From contig JAJFJT010000012.1 in the NCBI GenBank assembly GCA_021773795.1, positions 211,650 through 275,649 on the forward strand: DNA of 64,000 nt, read 5' to 3'. Positions 1-7,502 of this stretch are shown piece after piece. The position numbers and the translations under genes are program-made. The DNA is from Gammaproteobacteria bacterium. Lineage in GTDB: Bacteria > Pseudomonadota > Gammaproteobacteria > HK1. The notes below the pieces were generated by a model. The model did no database searches. It saw only the letters and a list, made by a program, of their open reading frames with translations, and was not told the origin of the DNA. Position 1 is the first letter of the stretch; every line of letters begins with the position of its first letter.

Positions 1-1070
1 GTAACAGTTTTTCTGCTAACGCCGGTAGTTCTCCTCCTCCTTGCACACCCTATCCCGCGTGCTGGTACGCCAACAACATTAACCCGTTGCTCACGTCACC
101 CGTTGAACTCTTGGCGCTGGTCATATTGCAGGCACAGATACGTGCGTGGGCACAGGTTGCTCTCATGCTGAATATGCCTTTTGCTGCCTATGTGGGGAGC
201 GGCCGTTCTGGCCTCGATACAGAAATTTCCCCGGTTGCCGGTGGTTCCATGTTTCGTAGCCGAGGTATGGCGGCGGGTGATGATTTTGCCTTTCCCTACA
301 GCTTCTGGGGCAGTGTCTCTCGCACAGACTCTGAGGACGACTTTGTTTCCACCGCTTTTGATTCCACCCGTTACAATTTTCTTGCCGGCGCCGATTTTAG
401 CCCACGGGAAGGTCTGGTTATGGGCTTGGCGCTTGGTTATGAAGATCAGGATGTGGATACAACATTCAATGCGGGTAACGCCGATATGGATGGCTTTACC
501 GTTGTTCCCTATCTTTCCCTGATGGTGGGAGATAAGACCAGCGTTAATCTGTCCTTTGGCTATTCCGACATCGATATAAGCCAGTTCCGTTCTACCGGTG
601 GTGTCCCCGGCGGTGCGCCCATTACCAGTAAAGTGGATTCGGAGCGCTGGTTTTTTAGCGGAAACGCTGCTCACTACTGGCAATATGGCAACTGGAACCT
701 GACCGGACATGCCGGTGTCTTCTGGGCCAAGGATCAGCAGGATGCCTTTACCGAGAGTGACGCCACCGCAAACCTTAAAAATAGCTTCAAGCTAGGGCAG
801 TGGCGCATCGGTATTGAGGGTGCGTACCCAATGGGTGCCTTCGAACCCTATGCCAGCGCTACCCTCGAAAATGATTTCAGCCGTACCCAAATTCCCTTTG
901 CTGCAGGTGTTGCCCGGGCTCAATATGATCCCACCGACGTGCTGCTCGGCTTCGGACTGCGTTATTTTGCTGATGATGGCCTGTCAGGAAGTATCGGATA
1001 CAGCACCGTGGTTGGCCGTAATGACTACGACGAAGATACCTTCCAGCTGATGGTTCGGGCCGAGTTTTAG
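1..1070 (+). CDS. Autotransporter-type beta-barrel protein, 5'-truncated by window edge (paralogue 1)
   Basis: Outer-membrane beta-barrel of the autotransporter domain type. The reading frame is open from base 3. The first visible residues (SFSANAG, then CTPYPAC) align with the signal-peptide end and start of the mature protein in paralogues 2 and 3, so only about 20 signal-peptide codons lie off the window. An in-frame TTG at 87 is therefore not the real start. The barrel begins near MAAGDDFAFPYSFWG and ends in RAEF with a C-terminal Phe, the usual BAM recognition residue. The exported part before the barrel is only about 80 residues. It is the first of five tandem paralogues and probably arose by local duplication. 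Function unknown; a surface or adhesion role is only inferred. Confidence 0.8.
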   Translation, partial: NSFSANAGSSPPPCTPYPACWYANNINPLLTSPVELLALVILQAQIRAWAQVALMLNMPFAAYVGSGRSGLDTEISPVAGGSMFRSRGMAAGDDFAFPYSFWGSVSRTDSEDDFVSTAFDSTRYNFLAGADFSPREGLVMGLALGYEDQDVDTTFNAGNADMDGFTVVPYLSLMVGDKTSVNLSFGYSDIDISQFRSTGGVPGGAPITSKVDSERWFFSGNAAHYWQYGNWNLTGHAGVFWAKDQQDAFTESDATANLKNSFKLGQWRIGIEGAYPMGAFEPYASATLENDFSRTQIPFAAGVARAQYDPTDVLLGFGLRYFADDGLSGSIGYSTVVGRNDYDEDTFQLMVRAEF

Positions 1071-1082
1071 GTTCGGGGGGGA

Positions 1083-1123
1083 AGGGGGCCTTCATGTGCT
1101 GGAGTGGTGGCCCGGGTTTTTTT
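1083..1123 (+). terminator. Possible terminator after barrel paralogue 1
   Basis: A GGGGCC / GGCCC inverted pair with a long loop is followed by a run of seven T (1117-1123), starting 13 bases after the stop codon. The stem is short, so this is weaker than the terminators after paralogues 4 and 5. Confidence 0.4.
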
Positions 1124-1188
1124 GACCGCTAGCGCCTTTGCTAACGGCACACACATTTAAATTGCAGCAAATTAATCAGGGAGTTTCC

Positions 1189-2292
1189 ATGGTGGCCAAA
1201 TGGTTCTTATACCCGGCAGCGATTTTGTTCTTGCTGGCCACCAGTTTTACCGCTAATGCGGTTTATCCTTGCTCTCCTTGGCCCGCTTGTTCCAGCAGCA
1301 ACGGAGAGATAAGTGATCCTCACGATGCGGCGGGTAGCCTGGTCATGGAAGGTGTCTTGATGTGGGGCCGCGATACCCTGAACATCCAGCACGATGCTTT
1401 CCGTATTGGTCATATTCTGATGGACAAGAGTAGCTCGCAGTCCTCGGGTGCCAAGGGGCTGGCCGGCAACAAAATGTTGCACACGGGCATGGCGGCAGGT
1501 GATGGCTTTGCCTTTCCCTATAGCGTCTGGGGTGGTTTCTCCCACACTGATTCCAGCGGCGACTTTCCGACCACCGCTTTTGATTCCTCTCGCTATAATT
1601 TTCTTGTAGGTGCTGATTTCAGTCCCAGAGAAGGTTTGATTATGGGGCTTGCCTTGGGCTATGAGGATCAAGAGATAGATTCCTTCTTCAACGCCGGTGA
1701 GATGGATATGGATGGCTATACCGTCGCGCCCTATATCGCGCTGCAGGTGGGTGACCAAAGCAGCATCGATCTGACTTTCGGTTACTCCGACATTGATGTC
1801 AGTCAGTTTCGTTCGACAGGTGGAGTGCCGGGTGGGGCGCGTATTAGCAGTAAAGTAGATTCCGACCGCTATTTTGTCAGCGGTAATTTCACCACTTTTA
1901 GAGACTATGGTGAGTGGCATGTAACCGGTCAAATCGGGGCGTCTTGGGCCAAGGATCAGCAGGATGCCTTCACCGAGAGCAACGGCACGGTTAATGCCCG
2001 GAGCAGTTTCAGGCTGGGGCAGGCGAAGATTGGTGGTGAGGTCTCTCGTGCCTGGGGTGCCTTCGAGCCCTACGCCAGCGCCACGCTGGAGTACGATTTT
2101 GCCCGTACCGAGATTCCCTTTGCAGCGGGCGTCGCTCGATCGCAATACGATCCCACCGATGTGTTGTTCGGATTCGGAGTGCGTTACTTCGCTGATAATG
2201 GTCTTTCCGGAAGTGTTGGATACAGCCGTATATTTGGTCGTGAGAATTACGACGAAAGTACCCTGCAGTTCCTCGTGCGGGCCGAGTTTTAG
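1189..2292 (+). CDS. Autotransporter-type beta-barrel protein (paralogue 2)
   Basis: 367-aa predicted outer-membrane protein. The ATG at 1189 follows an AGGGAG ribosome site and gives a clear signal peptide (hydrophobic LYPAAILFLLATS, cleavage after TANA). The frame opens upstream at 1138, but that would add a non-signal extension. After cleavage comes a short Cys-containing stretch (YPCSPWPAC) and about 70 variable residues, then the ~275-residue barrel from MAAGDGFAFPYS to the terminal RAEF. The repeated GADFSPREGL, GLALGYED and DPTDVLFGFGVRYFAD blocks are shared by all five paralogues. The signal-peptide region and last ~100 residues are nearly identical to paralogue 3 while the middle differs, which suggests duplication with partial gene conversion. 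Substrate or ligand unknown. Confidence 0.85.
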   Translation: MVAKWFLYPAAILFLLATSFTANAVYPCSPWPACSSSNGEISDPHDAAGSLVMEGVLMWGRDTLNIQHDAFRIGHILMDKSSSQSSGAKGLAGNKMLHTGMAAGDGFAFPYSVWGGFSHTDSSGDFPTTAFDSSRYNFLVGADFSPREGLIMGLALGYEDQEIDSFFNAGEMDMDGYTVAPYIALQVGDQSSIDLTFGYSDIDVSQFRSTGGVPGGARISSKVDSDRYFVSGNFTTFRDYGEWHVTGQIGASWAKDQQDAFTESNGTVNARSSFRLGQAKIGGEVSRAWGAFEPYASATLEYDFARTEIPFAAGVARSQYDPTDVLFGFGVRYFADNGLSGSVGYSRIFGRENYDESTLQFLVRAEF

Positions 2293-2385
2293 GTTCAGGG
2301 CAAAGACAGCATTTATCACCCTGCGGGATTGTGTCCCCTGGGGTTAACTGAAAGCGACTGTAGCTCTAGTTAACGGCGAACACAT

Positions 2386-2553
2386 TTAAGGAAGCTCTGA
2401 TCTATTCGTGAGTTCGTATCTTGCGCCCAAAATATCCATGTTTATCGTTGCTGCCCTTCGCAATAGAACGACTATTACGTGCGAGCAGCGCCTCAAAGCT
2501 GAACATTTTGAATCACAATCTACTTCGCTCAGAATAAATCAGAGCTTCCTTAA
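2386..2553 (+). mobile_element. MITE-A copy 1 with TTAA target duplication
   Basis: Non-coding element at 2390-2549 (160 bp) with matching inverted ends GGAAGCTCTGAT / ATCAGAGCTTCC, flanked by TTAA on both sides (2386-2389, 2550-2553). The homologous leader of paralogue 2 (1150-1180) is an empty site: removing the element and one TTAA restores the same length. It lies 33 bases upstream of the start of paralogue 3. GGAA-type ends and a YTAR duplication are those of the IS5 group, so it is probably mobilised by such a transposase; none is encoded here. Confidence 0.9.
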
Positions 2554-2582
2554 GTTATAGCGAATTAATCAGGGAGTCTTCC

Positions 2583-3683
2583 ATGGTGACCAAATTTCTC
2601 TTATACCCGGCGGCGGTTTTGTTCTTGCTGGCCACCAGTTTTACCGCTAATGCGGTTTATCCCTGTTCTCCTTGGCCTGCTTGTTCCAGCAGCAACGGGG
2701 AGATAAGTGACCCCCATGATGCGGCGGGTAGCCTGTTTATCGAGGGATTTATAAAAGCGACCCTCGGTAATGTCTGGAACAAAGCGGACATGGATAATGC
2801 GTCGGGCTGGTTTGGTAGCGACCGTCAGAGCAATCTTGGCACCACCGGAGTGGCTGGAAACGGGATGCGGTATACGGGCATGGCTGCAGGCGACAGTTTT
2901 GCCTTCCCCTATGCCATCTGGGGTAATTTCTCCTATACCGATGCGAGTAGTGATTTTTCGACCACTGCTTTTGATTCCTCTCGTTACAACGTCTTCGTAG
3001 GCGCGGATTTTAGCCCCCGGGAAGGTCTGGTTATGGGGTTGGCGCTGGGCTATGAGGATAACGAGATAGATACCTTCTTCAACGCGGGCGAGATGGATGT
3101 GGATGGGTATACCGTCGTACCTTATGTCGCACTGCAGGTGGGCGACCAAAGCAGCTTGGATCTCGCCTTCGGTTACTCCGATCTGGATACCAGTCAGTTT
3201 CGCCTGACTGGCGGGGTGCCGGGTGGGGCGCGGATCAATAGTAAGGTTGGTTCCGAGCGCTATTTTGTCAGCGCCAACTACAACACCTTCAGGGACTATG
3301 GCGAGTGGCATGTAACCAGCCAACTCGGGGTGTTTTGGGCCAAGGATCAGCACGATGCATTTACCGAGAGTAACGGTACGGTCAATGGCCGTACCAGTTT
3401 CAAGCTTGGGCAGGCGAAGATTGGTGCTGAGGTAGCACGTGCCTGGGGTGCCTTTGAGCCCTATGCCAGCGCTACGCTGGAGTATGATTTCGCCCGCACC
3501 GGATTACCCTTTGCCGCCGGTGTTGCCCGGCCCCAATATGATCCCACCGATGTGTTGTTCGGATTCGGGGTGCGTTACTTCGCTGATAATGGTCTTTCTG
3601 GAAGTGTTGGATACAGTCGTATATTTGGCCGTGAGAATTACGACGAAAGTACCCTGCAGCTCTTGATCCGGGCGGAATTCTAG
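2583..3683 (+). CDS. Autotransporter-type beta-barrel protein (paralogue 3)
   Basis: 366-aa predicted outer-membrane protein starting at an ATG preceded by AGGGAG. The signal peptide (LYPAAVLFLLATS, cleavage after TANA) and the first ~30 mature residues (YPCSPWPAC, then NGEISDPHDAAGSL) are almost identical to paralogue 2. A segment of about 40 residues (IEGFIKATLGN to NGMRYTG) is unrelated, and the barrel then resumes with high similarity to the terminal RAEF. Its leader has been interrupted by MITE-A copy 1, which may separate the gene from its original promoter or bring a new one. No terminator is obvious before paralogue 4, which begins 66 bases downstream. Confidence 0.85.
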   Translation: MVTKFLLYPAAVLFLLATSFTANAVYPCSPWPACSSSNGEISDPHDAAGSLFIEGFIKATLGNVWNKADMDNASGWFGSDRQSNLGTTGVAGNGMRYTGMAAGDSFAFPYAIWGNFSYTDASSDFSTTAFDSSRYNVFVGADFSPREGLVMGLALGYEDNEIDTFFNAGEMDVDGYTVVPYVALQVGDQSSLDLAFGYSDLDTSQFRLTGGVPGGARINSKVGSERYFVSANYNTFRDYGEWHVTSQLGVFWAKDQHDAFTESNGTVNGRTSFKLGQAKIGAEVARAWGAFEPYASATLEYDFARTGLPFAAGVARPQYDPTDVLFGFGVRYFADNGLSGSVGYSRIFGRENYDESTLQLLIRAEF

Positions 3684-3749
3684 GCGGCGGATCACCTTTT
3701 CATGAGCCTCGTGCGGCATTGAACGGGGCACAACCGGGAAATTGGGTTC

Positions 3750-5204
3750 ATGTCCTACGTTGATTCGCTGATTGCACAATGCCGCCCCCTGTTTGTGGGA
3801 CTTGCTCTCGCCTGTTTCGCGTCTGCTGCCTTCGCTGGAATACCGGCGCCCCCCGGGACCGGCCCCGGTTCTTTCCCGGAAGCACGTGGTAGCTATACGG
3901 GCACCCTCAGTGAGCAGGATGTTAGCTGTACCGCTCCGTCGGTTGATAGTAGCGAATCTGTCCCGTTTACGGTTGTCATCGACACTCAGTCTAACAACAG
4001 TTTCTACGGTACGGCGACGGCGGCAGACGAGCCGGGAAATCCGGCGACTTTTTTGGGACTCATCGATATGGCGGGTGCCGTTACTGGCAGTTGGTCAGAT
4101 GCCAATGCATCGGGCGGTTTTACCGGCACACTGAGCGGCAACACCCTGAGCCTGAATATTGTTGGTACGGACGTTGGCTACCCGACTGCCCCCGGCTCAT
4201 GCCTGATTCTGGATAGCGCTACGGTAAGCCGCTCCGGTGCGATCAATCCTGCGGTGACGGCGGGTATCACGGTAACCACCCCGGCGACCACCCTGGCCTC
4301 GGTACGTGGCACCACCACCATTCTCAACCAGCGCTTTGGCGCCATCAGAAACAGTGATTTTGCCGGCCTGGGCGTGAACCCTATCGCCAATGGCTTCATG
4401 GTGCAGACTGGCGCCGCCGCGGGTGATGGCTTTGCTTATCCCTTCGGCTTCTGGGGCAGCTTCTCGCGCACCGAGTCCGACAACGACTTCGTCTCCACTG
4501 CTTTTGATTCCTCCCGTTACAATTTCCTTGTGGGTGGCGACTTCAGCCCGCGGGAGGGCTTGGTGATGGGCTTGGCGCTGGGTTACGAGACCCAGGATGT
4601 GGACACCTTCTTCAACGCCGGTAAGCAGGATATGGATGGCTATACCGTCGTGCCCTACGTGGCCGCGAGTGTCGGGGACCACAGCAGCCTTGACTTCGCT
4701 TTCGGCTATTCCGATATCAATACCAAGCAGTTCCGGGTGACCGGCGGCACGTTGATTAGCAGTTCCGTGGACTCTGAGCGTTACTTTGTCAACGGCAACT
4801 TAACTCACACCCGCGCCTACGGGCTGTGGAATGTGAGCGGGCAACTGGGCGCGCTGTGGGCCAAAGACGTGCAGAAAGCCTTTGCCGAGAGCAACGGCAC
4901 CGTCAACACCGCCCGCAGCTTCAAGGTGGGGCAGTGGCGTATCGGCGGTGAGGCGGCCTATACGTGGGGTGTCTTCGAGCCCTACGCCCGGGCGACTTTC
5001 CAGTATGATTTCACCAGTACCAAGATAACCTTTGCGCCCGGTGTCGCCTCACCGAAGTTTGACCAAACCGATGTGCTGGCAGGTTTTGGGGTGCGTTACT
5101 TTGCGGACAACGGTATCTCTGGCAGCCTGGAGTACAATACTGTGCTGGGTCGGGAGAACTACAGCGAGGATACGCTTCAGTTTCTTATTCGCGCCGAGTT
5201 CTAG
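3750..5204 (+). CDS. Autotransporter-type beta-barrel protein with extra N-terminal domain (paralogue 4)
   Basis: 484-aa protein. A signal peptide (LFVGLALACFASAAFA) is followed by a ~130-residue Gly/Ser/Thr-rich region with two well-separated cysteines (DVSCTAP and GSCLIL) and beta-like repeats (GGFTGTLSGNTLSL). A linker of ~60 residues leads to the barrel, from GAAAGDGFAYPFGFWG to the terminal RAEF. The N-terminal region is shared with paralogue 5 but absent from 1-3. It is too short for a classical right-handed beta-helix passenger and carries no protease or lipase motif that I can see. Ends just before a strong terminator. Function unknown. Confidence 0.85.
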   Translation: MSYVDSLIAQCRPLFVGLALACFASAAFAGIPAPPGTGPGSFPEARGSYTGTLSEQDVSCTAPSVDSSESVPFTVVIDTQSNNSFYGTATAADEPGNPATFLGLIDMAGAVTGSWSDANASGGFTGTLSGNTLSLNIVGTDVGYPTAPGSCLILDSATVSRSGAINPAVTAGITVTTPATTLASVRGTTTILNQRFGAIRNSDFAGLGVNPIANGFMVQTGAAAGDGFAYPFGFWGSFSRTESDNDFVSTAFDSSRYNFLVGGDFSPREGLVMGLALGYETQDVDTFFNAGKQDMDGYTVVPYVAASVGDHSSLDFAFGYSDINTKQFRVTGGTLISSSVDSERYFVNGNLTHTRAYGLWNVSGQLGALWAKDVQKAFAESNGTVNTARSFKVGQWRIGGEAAYTWGVFEPYARATFQYDFTSTKITFAPGVASPKFDQTDVLAGFGVRYFADNGISGSLEYNTVLGRENYSEDTLQFLIRAEF

Positions 5205-5222
5205 CGATCGAATAGCCTGAAT

Positions 5223-5257
5223 AAAAAATCCCGGGGACTCAGCCCCCGGGATTTTTT
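5223..5257 (+). terminator. Rho-independent terminator after paralogue 4
   Basis: Strong stem (AAAAATCCCGGGG / CCCCCGGGATTTTTT, six-base loop) with A and T tracts on both sides, 18 bases after the stop codon. The symmetry would let it act in both directions. Confidence 0.92.
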
Positions 5258-5284
5258 ATTGATGAACTCAAAAAAAGGAAAACC

Positions 5285-6754
5285 GTGCACATTATCAACC
5301 TTCGCTGGGCTCTGCCAGGCATCTTTCTGCTTACCAGCTTCGCTGGTAGCGCTCAGGCCACCTTCCCAAATGTCCGGGGCATCTTTGTTGGACTGGATAC
5401 CTTTGCGGAGACGGGATGCACGGCACCCTTGCCGGCGAGCAGTAGTGGTGTAGACCCCATTATTATCGTCATCAATAGTCAGTCCGGAGCCAATTTTTCC
5501 GGAACCGCAAGAGAGAATAGCGGTGGCACTCCGGTTACGCTGACGGGAACCATTGATCCGGCCGGCAGTGTGAACGGGACCTTTATTGAGCCTTCCAGTG
5601 GGACCTTCAATGGTGGCTCAGGTACCTTTGGTGGCACGCTTAATGGCAACAGGCTGAGTTTTAGCTACTCGGGATCGGACAATCCCGGTCCGGGGGCATG
5701 TTCGAGTTTTGGTGGTTCTGTTGTGTCTACCCGTGCTCCCGTTGCGACAGTTTCCGCCGCTGCTCCAGGTACGGTGGTGACCAAAACCCAGACGGCAGCT
5801 CGGAAGGCGAGTGCACTTGCGACGATTGTGGGTGTGCGTGTCAGTAATATCTTCCGTCCGCAGGGAAGCCCACAACGAACTCCGCAGCCAACTAATGAGG
5901 TCGGTGTGAGTTCCATCCCCAATGGCATGATGTTTCAGACCGGTATGGCGGCGGGTGAAGATTTTGCCTTTCCCTATGGCTTCTGGGGCAGCTTTTCCCG
6001 CACTGATTCCGAGGATGATTTCTCTACCACGGCCTTTGATTCCACCCGTTATAATTTCATCTTTGGTGGTGATTTCAGTCCTCGTGAGGGCCTGATTATG
6101 GGGCTTGCTCTGGGTTACGAAACCCAGGAGGTCGATACCTACTTTAACGGTGGCCAGCAGGATGTGGATGGCTACACCGTGGTGCCCTATCTGGCTCTCA
6201 GATTGGGCGAGCATTACAGTCTGGACCTTTCCTTCGGTTATTCCTCGGTGGATACCGATCAGTTCCGCCTGGCGCTGGTGGGCGGACTGCCTGTAGGGGC
6301 GCAGGTTTCCAGCGCAGTGGATTCCGAGCGCTATTTTTTCAGCGGCAACTTAACCACCAACCGTGCTTATGGAAACTGGAACTTAAGTGGCCAGGTGGGT
6401 GGCTTGTGGGCCAAGGACGTGCAGGACGCCTTTAGCGAGAGTAATGGCACGGCAGTTGCCGGCAGCAACTTCAAGGTAGGGCAGTGGCGCATCGGTGGTG
6501 AGGCGGCCTATGCTTGGGGTGCTTTTGAGCCCTATGCCCGGGCCACCTTCGAATATGACTTCACCCGCACCAAAGCGGTCTTTGCACCGGGTGTTGCGGC
6601 ACCGAAGTTTGATCAGACTGATGTGCTGGCGGGCTTTGGGGTGCGCTACTTCGCGGATAACGGAATGTCCGGCAGCCTGGAGTACAGCACCGTGCTGGGG
6701 CGCGAGAACTACAGTGAGGATACGATACAGTTCCTCATTCGCGCCGAGTTCTAG
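5285..6754 (+). CDS. Autotransporter-type beta-barrel protein with extra N-terminal domain (paralogue 5)
   Basis: 489-aa paralogue of the preceding gene. GTG start at 5285 after an A-rich AAAGGAAAA ribosome site; no better ATG exists in frame. Signal peptide ending near GSAQA, then a ~140-residue Gly/Ser/Thr-rich domain with two cysteines (GCTAP, GACSSF) and the same FGGTLNGNRLSFSYSGSD-type repeat as paralogue 4. A ~50-residue linker precedes the barrel (GMAAGEDFAFPYGFWG to RAEF). The barrel is closest to that of paralogue 4. It has its own terminators on both sides, so it is probably expressed as a single gene. Role unknown. Confidence 0.85.
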   Translation: MHIINLRWALPGIFLLTSFAGSAQATFPNVRGIFVGLDTFAETGCTAPLPASSSGVDPIIIVINSQSGANFSGTARENSGGTPVTLTGTIDPAGSVNGTFIEPSSGTFNGGSGTFGGTLNGNRLSFSYSGSDNPGPGACSSFGGSVVSTRAPVATVSAAAPGTVVTKTQTAARKASALATIVGVRVSNIFRPQGSPQRTPQPTNEVGVSSIPNGMMFQTGMAAGEDFAFPYGFWGSFSRTDSEDDFSTTAFDSTRYNFIFGGDFSPREGLIMGLALGYETQEVDTYFNGGQQDVDGYTVVPYLALRLGEHYSLDLSFGYSSVDTDQFRLALVGGLPVGAQVSSAVDSERYFFSGNLTTNRAYGNWNLSGQVGGLWAKDVQDAFSESNGTAVAGSNFKVGQWRIGGEAAYAWGAFEPYARATFEYDFTRTKAVFAPGVAAPKFDQTDVLAGFGVRYFADNGMSGSLEYSTVLGRENYSEDTIQFLIRAEF

Positions 6755-6775
6755 GGAAGAGACGAGCGTATTCTG

Positions 6776-6811
6776 AAATCCCGGGGGCGAGACTCGCCTC
6801 CGGGATTTTTT
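6776..6811 (+). terminator. Rho-independent terminator after paralogue 5
   Basis: AAATCCCGGGGGCGA / TCGCCTCCGGGATTT stem with a GAC loop and a six-T tail, 21 bases after the stop codon. Confidence 0.92.
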
Positions 6812-6874
6812 ATGCACGGACAAAAGGCGTACCGTGTACACCGAGATAGCGATGGGATGTACAGGTTAGACACG

Positions 6875-7420
6875 ATGGCGGCAATGGATCGACGGGCATT
6901 TTTGCGCGGTGGGCTGGGGCAGGCAGCGCGGCAGATTACGGGTGATGGCCCGGGCACTACCTGGATACGCCCGCCCTATGCGGTGGCAGAGGTCGATTTC
7001 CAGCGCGATTGCAGCTGTTGCGGGGATTGTGTGACGGCTTGTCCCCATGGGGTGATATTCAGCTTGTCCGGGGAGTTGGGTGAGGCTGTGGCGGGTACTC
7101 CGGGGCTGAATTTGCTCAATTTCGGTTGTCATCTGTGTGCCGACTGGCCTTGTGTCGCGGCCTGTGAGGCAGGCGTGCTGGCCTTGCCGGAGGACCCGGA
7201 GCAAGTCCCGGCCAAACTCGCCCGGGTCAGTATCAATACGACAAGCTGTCTCCCCTACAGTGGTCCTGAATGTGGCGCCTGTGCCGACAGTTGCCCGGTG
7301 GGTGCTTTGCATTTCAATGGAACGCGGCCGGAGATCGATGCGAGCAGTTGCCTTGGCTGTGGTTTGTGCCGTGAGGCTTGTATCGTAGATCCCAAGGCGG
7401 TGCAGTTAGTAGTAATATGA
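6875..7420 (+). CDS. NapF-like four-cluster ferredoxin-type protein
   Basis: About 181 residues with four [4Fe-4S] cysteine sets: CSCCGDCVTACP, CHLCADWPCVAAC, CGACADSCP (with an upstream CLPYSGPEC) and CLGCGLCREAC. The order and the N-terminal MDRRAFLRG are those of NapF-type cytoplasmic ferredoxins, which act in maturation of or electron supply to periplasmic nitrate reductase. No nap catalytic genes are in the window, so the partner is unknown. Start uncertain: the frame opens at an ATG inside the preceding terminator (6812); 6857, 6875 and 6884 are possible, and I chose 6875 because it fits the family N-terminus. There is no Tat or Sec signal. Confidence 0.75.
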   Translation: MAAMDRRAFLRGGLGQAARQITGDGPGTTWIRPPYAVAEVDFQRDCSCCGDCVTACPHGVIFSLSGELGEAVAGTPGLNLLNFGCHLCADWPCVAACEAGVLALPEDPEQVPAKLARVSINTTSCLPYSGPECGACADSCPVGALHFNGTRPEIDASSCLGCGLCREACIVDPKAVQLVVI

Positions 7421-7502
7421 CGCGCTTTGCCGCCTGAAAGTTGTGGCAATCGAATCAGCAGGGCTGCCGGTGGTTTGACGGTGGCAGGATTGGGAACACT
7501 TG

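Noticed and set aside
1207..2319. 370-aa open frame on the minus strand opposite barrel paralogue 2
   Set aside because: It is fully antisense to a clear coding gene, has no ribosome site or recognisable motif, and similar frames appear opposite the other paralogues.
6812..6874. Longer N-terminus for the NapF-like protein from ATG 6812
   Set aside because: That ATG lies at the end of the preceding terminator and would be left out of or hidden in the transcript; the extension does not match the family.
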